Part shown: piece after piece, positions 9,688 to 17,627 of the stretch | Layout: every line of letters begins with the position of its first letter | Position numbering within the stretch: position 1 is the stretch's first letter | NCBI RefSeq assembly: GCF_009720835.1 | Contig: NZ_WNKZ01000067.1 | Span: 1-36,616, forward strand | Reading direction: 5' to 3' | Origin: Pseudoduganella buxea | GTDB taxonomy: Bacteria > Pseudomonadota > Gammaproteobacteria > Burkholderiales > Burkholderiaceae_D | Length of the DNA: 36,616 bases | Notes under the pieces: model-generated | The model's database searches: none | What the model was told of the DNA's origin: nothing | Seen by the model: the letters and a program-made list of their open reading frames with translations, nothing else | Translations under genes and position numbers: made by a program

Positions 9688-10037
9688 GCGCGGCCCGCCA
9701 CCAGCGCATCGGCGCGTGCGGCGCAGATGAAGTCGTTCATCGACAAGCCCCGCGCGGAATGGGTGTCGTAGCGCACCACGCAGGTCTTGTAGCCCACCAC
9801 CAGTTCGGGATGGTGGTCCTGCCCGTGGGCGATAAAGGCCAGCGCGTTGACGAAGGCCAGCGTCTCGTAATAGTCGGCGAAGGCGAAGCTGCGTTCGAGC
9901 CGGCCGCCGACGATGGCCCAGCCGTCGAGCAGGGCGCACAGGCGCGCTGCCTCGACGCCATCGAGGGCCGTGGTGGCGTGCGCGCAGTGCAGGGCGCGCA
10001 GGTCGTCGGCTGTGCCGATGGGGGAGGGTGTCGTCAT
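9684..10037 (-). CDS. phhB: 4a-hydroxytetrahydrobiopterin dehydratase (pterin carbinolamine dehydratase)
   Basis: A 117-residue protein that dehydrates the 4a-carbinolamine of tetrahydropterin, normally recycling the cofactor of phenylalanine hydroxylase. The family core is clear: FAFADYYETLAFVNALAFIA, then the QDHHPEL active-site motif and DTHSARGLSMNDF. No phenylalanine hydroxylase gene is in this window. It lies 19 bases after the M48 protease gene and overlaps rsgA by four bases. This neighbourhood is common in Burkholderiales and is more likely transcriptional than functional. Confidence 0.93.
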   Translation of the reverse strand: MTTPSPIGTADDLRALHCAHATTALDGVEAARLCALLDGWAIVGGRLERSFAFADYYETLAFVNALAFIAHGQDHHPELVVGYKTCVVRYDTHSARGLSMNDFICAARADALVAGRA

Positions 10038-10056
10038 GGGTGTCAGGTGGCCAGGT

Positions 10057-11322
10057 TCAGGTGCCGAGGTTCAGATGTCGAATACGAATCGAAGCCGGTG
10101 GGTGGGAATCATAAAACGCCGAATGCAGCGGGTCGGGCGTCAGGGTCGACGCATTGTCTTCGTACAGCTTGACCAGGGCCGAAATCAGGTTGGCCTTGTC
10201 GGCGTGGCGCGCGGCGAAGGCGTCGGCTTCGAATTCGTGCTTGCGCGAACCGAGCGACGCAAGCGGCGAGAACAGGAAGGTGAACACTGGCAGGGCCAGC
10301 ATGAACAGGATCAGGGCCAGCGCGTCGTTCGACTGGCCCGGCGCGATCAGGGGCGACACGCCCAGGCCCGTGTAGAACCACACCTGGTTCTTCAACCAGC
10401 CCAGCAGGGCCAGGAAGGCCAGCGACAGGGCGAACATCGTGGCGATGCGCTTGACGATGTGTTTCAGCTTGAAGTGGCCCAGTTCATGCGCGAGCACCGC
10501 CTCGATCTCGGGCGGCGCCAGGCGCGCCAGCAGGGTATCGAAGAACACGATGCGCTTGTTGGCCCCGAAACCGGAGAAGTAGGCGTTGCCGTGCGCGCTG
10601 CGCTTGGAGCCGTCCATCACGAACAGGCCCTTCGAGGCGAAGCCGACGCGCGCCATCAGGCCTTCGATGCGGGTCTTGAGGGATTCGTCCTGCAGTGGCG
10701 TGAACTTGTTGAACAGGGGTGCGATCACCGTGGGGAACAGCACCATCATCAACAGCTGGAAGCCGCTCCATACCAGCCACGCATACAGCCACCACAGCGC
10801 GCCGGCCCGCTCCATCAGCACCAGCATGACCCAGACCAGCGGCAGGCCCAGGGCGGCGCCCAGCAGCACGCCTTTCACCATGTCGGCCAGGAACAGGCCA
10901 GGGGTCATCTTGTTGAAGCCGAAGCGCTGCTCCAGGCGGAACTGCTTGTAGTAGTCGAAGGGCAGGTCGACCAGGCCGGAAACAAGGGCGAAGGCGACGA
11001 TCAGGCCGACCTGGTAGGCCATGCCGCCGCCGGTGGCGCCGAACACCTGCAGCGACAGCCATTGCAGGCCGCCCAGCAGGGTAAAGCCCACCAGCACGGC
11101 GCTGTTGACGAGCATCGTGACGATGCCGTACTTGGTGCGGGCCACCGTGTAGTCGGCCGCCTTGCGGTGGGCCTCCAGCGGAATTTTTTCCGCGAATTCG
11201 GGCGGCACGGCATTGCGGTGCGCCAGCACGTGGCGGATGTGCCGCGAGGCCAACCAGAAGCGCACGGCCAGCATCAGCGCCAGGAAGGCGGCAAACAAAA
11301 TCGAAAACGCGTGTGAATACAT
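10057..11322 (-). CDS. M48 family zinc metalloprotease, Ste24/CAAX protease-like
   Basis: Inner-membrane protease of 421 residues with several hydrophobic helices (about 5-25, 66-90, 102-120, 145-200, 291-312 and 335-356). The zinc site HELGH is at residues 279-283, and the third ligand is expected in EFEADAFA (Glu363). The N-terminal half carries the CAAX-protease extension (LPFDYYKQFRLEQRFGF), so it belongs to the Ste24-like branch rather than HtpX. Start at 11322 (MYSHAFSILF) puts a hydrophobic segment at the N-terminus; an in-frame upstream start would run into the orn leader. In bacteria this branch is thought to act in envelope protein quality control. It is divergent from orn, with 48 bases between the start codons. 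Confidence 0.93.
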   Translation of the reverse strand: MYSHAFSILFAAFLALMLAVRFWLASRHIRHVLAHRNAVPPEFAEKIPLEAHRKAADYTVARTKYGIVTMLVNSAVLVGFTLLGGLQWLSLQVFGATGGGMAYQVGLIVAFALVSGLVDLPFDYYKQFRLEQRFGFNKMTPGLFLADMVKGVLLGAALGLPLVWVMLVLMERAGALWWLYAWLVWSGFQLLMMVLFPTVIAPLFNKFTPLQDESLKTRIEGLMARVGFASKGLFVMDGSKRSAHGNAYFSGFGANKRIVFFDTLLARLAPPEIEAVLAHELGHFKLKHIVKRIATMFALSLAFLALLGWLKNQVWFYTGLGVSPLIAPGQSNDALALILFMLALPVFTFLFSPLASLGSRKHEFEADAFAARHADKANLISALVKLYEDNASTLTPDPLHSAFYDSHPPASIRIRHLNLGT

Positions 11323-11370
11323 TCTATGCCTGTGAGAAAATGGCGGTCTTGTTTGAGCCAAGAGAGAATT

Positions 11371-11970
11371 ATGTCACAAGAGAACGAAACTTCCGTCGCC
11401 CCCGTGTCCCCGGCGGCCGCGCCCCAGCGCCCGAATGAAATGAACCTGGTCTGGGTCGACATGGAAATGACGGGCCTGGAGCCCGATACGGACCGCATCA
11501 TCGAGGTCGCCATCGTCGTCACGGACATGCACCTGAACGTGCTGGCCGAAGGCCCCGTGCTGGTCGTGCACCAGTCCGACGCCACCCTGGACGCGATGGA
11601 TTCGTGGAACAAGGGCACGCACGGCCGCTCCGGCCTGATCGACAAGGTCAAGGCGTCCACCGTCACGGAAGAGCAGGCCGAGGCCGAACTGATCGCCTTC
11701 ATGAAGCAGTGGGTCCCTGCCGGCAAGTCGCCCATGTGCGGCAATACCATCGGCCAGGACCGCCGCTTTATGGTGCGCTACATGCCGAAGCTGGAGGCCT
11801 TCTTCCACTATCGTAATGTGGACGTTTCGACCATCAAGGAGCTGTGCCGCCGCTGGAAGCCGGAAGTCATCTCCGGTTTCAAGAAGGCCCAGATGCACAC
11901 GGCGCTGGCCGATATCCTCGAATCGATCGAAGAGCTGAAGTACTACCGCGAGCACTTCATCAAGCTGTGA
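11371..11970 (+). CDS. orn: Oligoribonuclease
   Basis: A 3'-5' exoribonuclease of 199 residues that degrades RNA dinucleotides, including pGpG from cyclic-di-GMP breakdown. DEDDh-family ligands are visible: Asp30 and Glu32 in WVDMEMTGL, Asp130 in GNTIGQDRRF, and His176 with Asp181 in KKAQMHTALAD. The start at 11371 is preceded by AGAGAG as ribosome site. Compared with the short E. coli protein there are about 20 extra N-terminal residues rich in Ala and Pro. It is transcribed divergently from the M48 protease, so the 48-base gap must hold both translation starts and probably overlapping promoters. Confidence 0.97.
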   Translation: MSQENETSVAPVSPAAAPQRPNEMNLVWVDMEMTGLEPDTDRIIEVAIVVTDMHLNVLAEGPVLVVHQSDATLDAMDSWNKGTHGRSGLIDKVKASTVTEEQAEAELIAFMKQWVPAGKSPMCGNTIGQDRRFMVRYMPKLEAFFHYRNVDVSTIKELCRRWKPEVISGFKKAQMHTALADILESIEELKYYREHFIKL

Positions 11971-12079
11971 GGCATGCGGCGGTCAACTGTCGGCGGCGCT
12001 GACATACGCGGCGGTAAATGATTTTTTCGGCTGGAAATTGCTAGGAAACTCAACAGGTTGCCCGGCGCTTTTTTGATTC

Positions 12080-12095
12080 TGGCACGCGAGTTGCA
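12080..12095 (+). promoter_or_regulatory. Sigma-54 (RpoN) promoter of the PEP-CTERM gene
   Basis: TGGCACGCGAGTTGCA matches the RpoN consensus TGGCACG-N4-TTGCW at every defined position, with the correct spacing of the GG (-24) and GC (-12) elements. The expected start point near 12106 gives a leader of about 40 bases, with a GGAG ribosome site at 12136-12139 before the ATG at 12146. PEP-CTERM genes in several betaproteobacteria are known to depend on RpoN with the PrsK/PrsR two-component system. Confidence 0.85.
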
Positions 12096-12145
12096 GAGGT
12101 ATCGGTGCAGTACTTCTTGACCAACCTTTACAACTGGAGCTCGCC

Positions 12146-12679
12146 ATGAGATTTTTTCGCAAAACCGCCGCGGCCATCCTGTGCGTCGCAGCTGTCTGCA
12201 CCGCACACGCCGACTCGCTGGACAGCCACATCTATTTCCACAACGATGTGATCTACCATAGCATCATCCTCGAGCAGGCGTCCAATCTGACCGTATGGAC
12301 CGATTCGTGGCTGAACGGTCGGAACTTCGACCCGATTGTGGCGGTCTGGCGTAACGGCAATCTGCTGGGGCAGAACGACGATAACTCGAGTATCGCGCCG
12401 GGCCAGACTGCGCTCGACTCGGGGTTGCGGCTGTATGGTCTGAACGCGGGGACATATCTCTTCACCATCGGCATGTACAGCAACTTTGCCAACGGCGCGA
12501 CACTGGGCCAGGGCTTCCGTTACGACGGACAGGCTCCCCAGGCCGTGTCGATCGGGCCGTTCGTCAGGCTGAACTGGGACTCCGCGCCCGTGTCGTCTGT
12601 GCCGGAGCCATCGACGTGGGCAATGCTGGCGGCCGGCCTGATGCTGGCCGGGGCGGCAGCGCGGCGTCAGCGGCGTTGA
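12146..12679 (+). CDS. PEP-CTERM sorting-domain exported protein, DVUA0089-like
   Basis: A 177-residue exported protein. Residues 1-23 form a signal peptide (MRFFRKTAAAILCVAAVCTAHA, cleavage near HADS). A beta-rich body follows with repeats of the form FDPIVAVWRNGNLLGQNDDN and LNAGTYLFTIGMYSN, as in the DVUA0089/pre-peptidase-like beta-sandwich group. The tail from residue 152 has VPEPSTW, a hydrophobic helix and the basic end RRQRR, the tripartite PEP-CTERM signal recognised by exosortase. These proteins are linked to exopolysaccharide and biofilm or floc matrix. No exosortase or EPS gene is in the window, so processing depends on distant loci. It is probably monocistronic. Confidence 0.9.
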   Translation: MRFFRKTAAAILCVAAVCTAHADSLDSHIYFHNDVIYHSIILEQASNLTVWTDSWLNGRNFDPIVAVWRNGNLLGQNDDNSSIAPGQTALDSGLRLYGLNAGTYLFTIGMYSNFANGATLGQGFRYDGQAPQAVSIGPFVRLNWDSAPVSSVPEPSTWAMLAAGLMLAGAAARRQRR

Positions 12680-12957
12680 GGCGGGCCTGGGGGGGCCTGC
12701 GGGAAAACCGTCCGGCCGGCGCGAAGGAGCCGACAGGCCATCGCCGAATCGCGCCGCGGTGAGGGCCTGCCTGATGTTGCGGTCAATTCAAGAACTTCCC
12801 CCAACGCTGCAAGCGGTTGCCGCATCGACGTGGCATGGCGCGTCGTCGTGCGCCTGACGGAGCACGACGGCGTTCGTTGGCGGCACCGGGCCGGACCGGT
12901 ACGATTCGGCATCGGGCTGTTCGGGCGTCGGCAGCCGCGCCGCCCTTCAGGCACGGC
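12680..12957 (+). other. Intergenic region between convergent genes
   Basis: The 278 bases between the PEP-CTERM gene and the convergent SEC-C gene hold no open frame with a recognisable product, no stem followed by a T tract and no repeat that I can see. Long frames crossing it on both strands are continuations of shadow frames of the neighbours. Confidence 0.5.
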
Positions 12958-13647
12958 TTACTGCTCGGCGCCGCAGCACTTCTTGAACTTCTTGCCGCTG
13001 CCGCAAGGGCAGTCGTCGTTGCGGCCCACCTTCGGCTCCTCGCGCTTGACGGTGCTGACGGCGGCCTTGCGGCGCGGTACCCAGAACTTGAAGATGGCCG
13101 GCAGGTTCGCCTCGATTTCCAGCGCCAGCTTGTGCGCCTTGACGGGGTCTTCCACCTCCGGCAGTTCGTCTTCCTGGATTTCATCGGCGCCCAGCAGGTA
13201 GATCGGGCGCATCAGCGGTGCCAGTTCGTCGTCGAAGATCGGGTCCCACGAGCCGGGGCGCAGTTCCATGCCTTCCCAGAAGCCCCAGCACCATGCCTCG
13301 GCGTCGATCAGCATTTCGCCTTCGTGCTCGTGCTCGACGAACAGCGGCTCGAATTCCTTCGGCGCCACTTCGAACGTGACGAGCACCTCGTTCATGAAGC
13401 GCATGATCAGGTTGACGATGCGCTCTTCTTCCTTGCCGTTCTTGAATTTCGGCGCCTGCTTGCCGTCCTCGCCCCACACGCGCGGCAGCCATTCAGCCGG
13501 CATGATGGTTTCCGGGCCGATCGCGATGGCCGTCAGGTAGCCGTGCAGGTGGTCCATCGTCATCGAATCTTCCGGGCTGCGCTCGCCCAGCAGGAATTGG
13601 TCCAGTTCGTCGAATTCTTTTTCGCTCAAGGGCTGATCGAGTTGCAT
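12958..13647 (-). CDS. UPF0149 (YecA-like) protein with C-terminal SEC-C zinc motif
   Basis: A 229-residue soluble acidic protein. Residues about 10-185 form the all-helical UPF0149/YgfB-YecA fold (SEKEFDELDQFLLG, MDHLHGYLTAIAIGPETIMP, WCWGFWEGMELRP). The last 23 residues, beginning VGRNDDCPCGSGKKFKKCCG, are the SEC-C zinc-binding motif also found at the end of SecA. Homologues with this layout may associate with ribosomes or the SecA pathway, but a function is not settled. The start at 13647 was chosen over the upstream codon because the conserved part begins just after it. It is divergent from srkA, with about 60 bases between. Confidence 0.88.
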   Translation of the reverse strand: MQLDQPLSEKEFDELDQFLLGERSPEDSMTMDHLHGYLTAIAIGPETIMPAEWLPRVWGEDGKQAPKFKNGKEEERIVNLIMRFMNEVLVTFEVAPKEFEPLFVEHEHEGEMLIDAEAWCWGFWEGMELRPGSWDPIFDDELAPLMRPIYLLGADEIQEDELPEVEDPVKAHKLALEIEANLPAIFKFWVPRRKAAVSTVKREEPKVGRNDDCPCGSGKKFKKCCGAEQ

Positions 13648-13709
13648 GGTGTGCTCTGTTCTGTTCAAAGTAATCCGACAGTATACGCCCTGCGCCTTAC
13701 AATGTGGCC

Positions 13710-14711
13710 ATGACGCATTCCCCTATCGAACCTTCTACCCATCCCTTCGCCGCGCTCGGCCCCGACCGCGTGCTCGACGCGCTGGCCAGCGTCGGCCTGT
13801 TCGGCGACGGCCGCCTGCTGGCGCTGAACAGCTACGAGAACCGTGTGTACCAGGTCGGCATCGAGGACGCCAAGCCCGTCGTCGTCAAGTTCTACCGGCC
13901 AGGGCGCTGGAGCGACGCCGCCATCCTGGAAGAACACGCTTTCATGGACGAGCTGTGCGAGGCCGAGATTCCCGTCGTGCCGGCCCAGCGGATCGGTGGC
14001 CGCACCCTGCACGGCTTCGAGGGCTACCGTTTCGCCGTGTTCGAACGCCATGGCGGGCGCGCGCCGGAGCTGGACAGTCCGGACGTGCTGGAATGGACCG
14101 GCCGCTTCATCGGCCGCATCCATGCCGTCGGCGCCAGGCGGCCGTTCACCGAGCGGCCCGCGCTGGATGTCGATACCTTCGGCGTGGCCTCGCGCGACTA
14201 CCTGCTGGAGGCCGGCTTCATCCCGCCGGAACTGGTGGCGGCCTACCGCAGCGTGGCCGACCAGGCCCTGGACGGCGTGCGGCGCTGCCGCGACCGGGCC
14301 GGCGACGTGGCACTGCTGCGGCTGCATGGCGACTGCCACGGCGGCAACGTGCTGTGGACGGATGCCGGCCCCCACTTCGTCGACTTCGACGATGCGCGCA
14401 TGGGCCCGGCCGTGCAGGACCTGTGGATGATGCTGTCCGGCGAACGTTCCGACATGGTGCGCCAGCTGTCCGACATCCTGGCCGGCTACGAGGATTTCTG
14501 CGAATTCGAGCCGCGCCAGCTGTACCTGGTGGAAGCGCTGCGCACCTTGCGGCTGATGCACTACGCAGCCTGGCTGGCGCGCCGCTGGGACGATCCGGCC
14601 TTTCCCGCCGCCTTCCCCTGGTTTAACACGCAACGCTACTGGCAGGACCGCATCCTCGAGCTGCGCGAACAGGTGGCGCTGATGGACGAGCCGCCCTTAT
14701 GGCCCGTTTGA
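13710..14711 (+). CDS. srkA: Stress response kinase A (YihE/SrkA) family
   Basis: A 333-residue Ser/Thr kinase of the aminoglycoside-phosphotransferase fold. In E. coli SrkA counters the MazEF toxin and protects from envelope stress and oxidative death. Visible are the nucleotide-binding strand RVYQVGIEDAKPVVVKFYRP with the conserved Lys60, the catalytic loop LHGDCHGGNVLW (Asp208, Asn213) and the metal-binding FVDFDDARMGP (Asp225). A GTG two codons upstream (13704) is an alternative start; neither has a strong ribosome site. Its last 15 bases overlap the convergent CPBP gene, so the two 3' ends share DNA. No DsbA gene follows, unlike the enterobacterial order. Confidence 0.94.
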   Translation: MTHSPIEPSTHPFAALGPDRVLDALASVGLFGDGRLLALNSYENRVYQVGIEDAKPVVVKFYRPGRWSDAAILEEHAFMDELCEAEIPVVPAQRIGGRTLHGFEGYRFAVFERHGGRAPELDSPDVLEWTGRFIGRIHAVGARRPFTERPALDVDTFGVASRDYLLEAGFIPPELVAAYRSVADQALDGVRRCRDRAGDVALLRLHGDCHGGNVLWTDAGPHFVDFDDARMGPAVQDLWMMLSGERSDMVRQLSDILAGYEDFCEFEPRQLYLVEALRTLRLMHYAAWLARRWDDPAFPAAFPWFNTQRYWQDRILELREQVALMDEPPLWPV

Positions 14712-15287
14712 GCTGACGGCGGTGCCCAGCGCGGCGCGGCGCACCAGCAGCAGGCCGGCGACATCCATCGCCACATGGAACAGGATGACGGTGAGGAGGC
14801 CCAGGAACCAGGCCAGCGCGCCCAGCGCCACGCCGGCGCCGAACAGGCCGCCCAGTTGCAGCAGGGTGGTGCGGTCGAGCCGGTCGATCCGGTAGGCCTT
14901 CACGTGCGCCAGCGCGAACAGCGCGGACGTGAACCAGAGGCCCAGGTGCGGCTGCAGGGCGCCGCGAAACAGCAATTCCTCCCCCAGGCCCGCAGCCAGC
15001 GAAATCCACAAAGGCCGCCAGCCGGACAGGTCCAGGCGGCTGTAGCTGTCGACGACGGCCTGCGAGCCCTTGCCGTTCGGCAGAAAGCGGTAGGCCGCCT
15101 CGGCCACGCCCCAATACAGCGCGCCCAGGCCGATACCGGCCAGCAGCTGGTCGGCCCAGTCCAGGCCCAGCGTGCCGGACAGGGCGCCCGCCGGCGGTGG
15201 CCACAGCAGGAAGAGCAGGGCGGCGACAGTGCACAGCGCAGCGCAGGTGATGGCCTGGCGGCGCAGGGAGATCGTGGCGGTGGTCAT
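14697..15287 (-). CDS. CPBP-family intramembrane glutamic protease
   Basis: A 196-residue integral membrane protein of the CAAX-protease/bacteriocin-processing (Abi) family. Conserved motifs are LGEELLFRG (Glu103, Glu104, Arg108), FALAHV (His128) and a third His at 171 in LFHVAMD. All predicted catalytic residues are present, so an active protease is expected. Substrates are unknown for most members; roles include bacteriocin immunity and membrane-protein maturation. It is convergent with srkA, overlapping by 15 bases at the 3' end, and divergent from the coiled-coil gene. Confidence 0.9.
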   Translation of the reverse strand: MTTATISLRRQAITCAALCTVAALLFLLWPPPAGALSGTLGLDWADQLLAGIGLGALYWGVAEAAYRFLPNGKGSQAVVDSYSRLDLSGWRPLWISLAAGLGEELLFRGALQPHLGLWFTSALFALAHVKAYRIDRLDRTTLLQLGGLFGAGVALGALAWFLGLLTVILFHVAMDVAGLLLVRRAALGTAVSSNGP

Positions 15288-15378
15288 CGCTGGTGCCTGT
15301 CACAAAATAGTTGTTTGAAGTGCCATAGTGTAGCGTCAAGCGGCGAATTGACGGCAAAAAGCCGTTCTGCTCGGTCCC

Positions 15379-15405
15379 TTGCCGCCTGCCGGCCCGGCTG
15401 ATAAT
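15379..15405 (+). promoter_or_regulatory. Candidate sigma-70 promoter of the coiled-coil gene
   Basis: TTGCCG at 15379-15384 and GATAAT at 15400-15405, spaced 15 bases, which is shorter than ideal. If used, transcription would begin near 15412. That is downstream of the ATG at 15404 and supports the translation start at 15458. Confidence 0.35.
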
Positions 15406-15457
15406 GGCAACTCGGAAATCCTCCGCATTGCCGCACTTCTGCCGAAACGAGACTGTC

Positions 15458-17566
15458 ATGCACGCACAACTGGCCCCCACGCTGCACATTGCCCGCTCCG
15501 CCGACGAGATGCCGGAGGAACATGCCTATGACGACGTGCCGCCAGCGGCGAACGACGACGCCCGCCCGGCCCGCGCGGAAATGGAAATGCGCGCCATCCA
15601 CCAGGCCATCGCCCGTGTCGAAGCGGAAGCGAAGGCAGCCTGCGCCGCCGAAAGCCGCGCGCACGCGGAAGCCCGCGCCCGCGCGCTGGCCGAGGACCGC
15701 GCCGCCATGGATGCCGCCGCCGCCGCCGTGGCGCTGCAGAACGCCCAGGCCGCCGAGGAAGCCATCGCCGCCAACCGCGACCGCCTGGACAGCCTGCGCG
15801 CCGCCGCCCAGGCCAGTGTGGCCCGCCTGGAAGCGGTGAAGCAGGAAACGGCCGAGCTGCGTGCCCGCGTCGAGGCGGACAACCAGATCCGCCTGGCCGC
15901 CGAACACCGCGCCCGCGCCGAAGAGGAAAGCCGCCGCCGCGCCACCGAGCAGATGGAAGCGGAAGCACTTCTGGCCGAGCAGGCCTCGCGCGCTGCCGAC
16001 GAACTGAAAGTCCACACGGACCAGGCCCGCATGCAGGCGGCCGAGCGGGTCGCCGCCGTGCAGGCCGCCAAGGAAGAAGTGATGGGCATCGCCACGGCCG
16101 ACGCCCGCATGGCCACCCTGGCGCGCGAACGCGAGCGTTCCGCCTACGGTGCGCGCCAGACGGCGCAGCAGCTGGTGGAAGTGGAAGCGGAAGCCCTGGA
16201 AGCGACCCGACAACGCGAGCGGGCCGACCAGGTCGCGCTGGAATCGGCCTTCACCCGCGCCGCCGCCGAAGTGCGCGCCGCCGAGGAAGCGCGTGCGCTG
16301 GCCCATCTGGAGCAGGAACGGGAAGCCATCGCGCTGGCCAAGGCCGAGTCCGACCGCAGCGCTGCGCTGTCGCTGCACCTGCGCCTGCAGACGGAAAAGG
16401 AAATCCGCGATGCCGCCCAGCACCGCGAGCGGATGGAAGCGATGGCCGCCGCCACCGCCCAGGCCCGCCGCGATGCCGATGCCCGCATCATGGCCGCCAC
16501 TGAAGCGCGCATCGAGGCGGACCGCCAATTGCACGCCGTGTCGATGGCGCGCGTGCAGGCCGAGCAGCAGGCCGAGTTCGAAACCCAGGCCAGGGTCGAA
16601 GCGCAGGCCACGGCGACGGAACAGGCTAAACTGCGCCAGGTCGCCGAGCAGGCCGCCGCCGTGGCCGCAGCCGTCGAGACGCAGGAGCACGAGCGCGCCG
16701 CCCAGCTGGCCGCCGAACAGGCCGTGCAGTCGCAGCGCGCGGCCGAACTGGCCCAGGCCCGTAATGACGCCGAAAGTGTGGAACTGGCGCGCCTGACGGA
16801 GCACGCCGCAGCGCTGGAAGCGGCCAACACGATTGCCCAGGAACGGGCCGAACAGGCTGCGCAGCTGCTGGCGGCCGAACAGGCCCGCGCCAGCGCGGAA
16901 CAGCAGGCGGTCGTCGCGCTGAAATCACGCCTGGCCGAGGAAGAACGGGCAACCGCCGCCGCCGAAGCACGCGCCGCCGCCGAGCGCGAACAGGCCGAAG
17001 CCTTCGCCCGCAACGCCGCCGCCGATGCGCTGCGCGCGCAGGCCGCCCAGGAAGAAGCAGCCGCGCTGCGCGCTGTGGCCGAACAGAACGAAGTGGAAGC
17101 CCAGCAGAAGCAACTGGCCGCCCAGGCCGCCACGGCCCAGGCACGCCTGGCAGTGGAACTGTCGGCCGTGCACAAGGAACGGGCGCGCGCCGAGCAGGAC
17201 AAGGCCGATGCCGTCGCCGCGCTGCTGCAGGCGGAACGGGAATACGTGGAAAAGGAGCGTCACAGCCAGGCGCTGATGGAAGCCCAGAAGGCCCAGCAGC
17301 AAGCGGCCGTGGCCGCCGAGGAACGGGCCGCGCGCGCCATCGAAAGCCGTCTGGCGGCGCACGCGGCTACCATCCGCGCCAGCGAAGAACGGGCTGCCGC
17401 CGAAGAGCAGGGCGCCCTGGCGGCACAGGAAAAGGCCGCCGCCCAGCAGGCCCTGATGGCCACGGCCCAGGCCCACGCCGCCCTGCAGCGCAAGGCCGCC
17501 GACGCCACCCTGCAACTGGCCGCCGCCAAGCAGCAGCTGCTGGACCAGGCGCGTCAGGCGCAGTAA
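15458..17566 (+). CDS. Ala/Glu-rich long coiled-coil protein, function unknown
   Basis: A 702-residue protein that I do not recognise. After about 40 ordinary N-terminal residues (MHAQLAPTLHIARSADEMPE) nearly the whole chain is a continuous predicted helix of Ala, Glu, Gln, Arg and Leu, with heptad-like spacing and few breaks (for example AEEERATAAAEARAAAEREQ). No proline lies in the rod, there is no Trp, and very few aromatics or Cys. No signal peptide, membrane helix or enzyme motif is visible, so a cytoplasmic rod or scaffold is likely. If a single helix, it would span roughly 100 nm (0.15 nm per residue). The upstream ATG at 15404 is less likely because it overlaps a possible -10 box. It stands alone between divergent and convergent neighbours. 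Codon use is as G/C-rich as the neighbours. Confidence 0.85.
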   Translation: MHAQLAPTLHIARSADEMPEEHAYDDVPPAANDDARPARAEMEMRAIHQAIARVEAEAKAACAAESRAHAEARARALAEDRAAMDAAAAAVALQNAQAAEEAIAANRDRLDSLRAAAQASVARLEAVKQETAELRARVEADNQIRLAAEHRARAEEESRRRATEQMEAEALLAEQASRAADELKVHTDQARMQAAERVAAVQAAKEEVMGIATADARMATLARERERSAYGARQTAQQLVEVEAEALEATRQRERADQVALESAFTRAAAEVRAAEEARALAHLEQEREAIALAKAESDRSAALSLHLRLQTEKEIRDAAQHRERMEAMAAATAQARRDADARIMAATEARIEADRQLHAVSMARVQAEQQAEFETQARVEAQATATEQAKLRQVAEQAAAVAAAVETQEHERAAQLAAEQAVQSQRAAELAQARNDAESVELARLTEHAAALEAANTIAQERAEQAAQLLAAEQARASAEQQAVVALKSRLAEEERATAAAEARAAAEREQAEAFARNAAADALRAQAAQEEAAALRAVAEQNEVEAQQKQLAAQAATAQARLAVELSAVHKERARAEQDKADAVAALLQAEREYVEKERHSQALMEAQKAQQQAAVAAEERAARAIESRLAAHAATIRASEERAAAEEQGALAAQEKAAAQQALMATAQAHAALQRKAADATLQLAAAKQQLLDQARQAQ

Positions 17567-17582
17567 GCGCCTGCGACGAAAG

Positions 17583-17621
17583 TTGCTTCAAAAATGGGGT
17601 CTGTCCCCATTTTTGGAGCAA
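17583..17621. repeat. REP-like palindrome / possible bidirectional terminator
   Basis: A 17-bp stem: TTGCTTC plus AAAAATGGGG, loop TCTGT, CCCCATTTTT plus GGAGCAA, with only one G-T pair. It lies exactly between two convergent genes, and both strands carry a T run at the stem end, so it can stop transcription from either side. The core GGGGTCTGTCCCC resembles the dispersed REP-type palindromes seen in many beta- and gammaproteobacteria; that likeness is from general knowledge and was not searched. Confidence 0.7.
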
Positions 17622-17627
17622 TATTGC

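Noticed and set aside
12783..13184. Minus-strand frame covering the gap next to the SEC-C gene
   Set aside because: Arg/Ser/Pro-rich shadow overlapping the SEC-C gene in another frame; no start site or homology.
15284..16804. 506-codon minus-strand frame opposite the coiled-coil gene
   Set aside because: A Gly/Leu/Phe/His-rich shadow of the Ala/Glu repeats. The plus-strand frame has normal codon bias and a plausible start.
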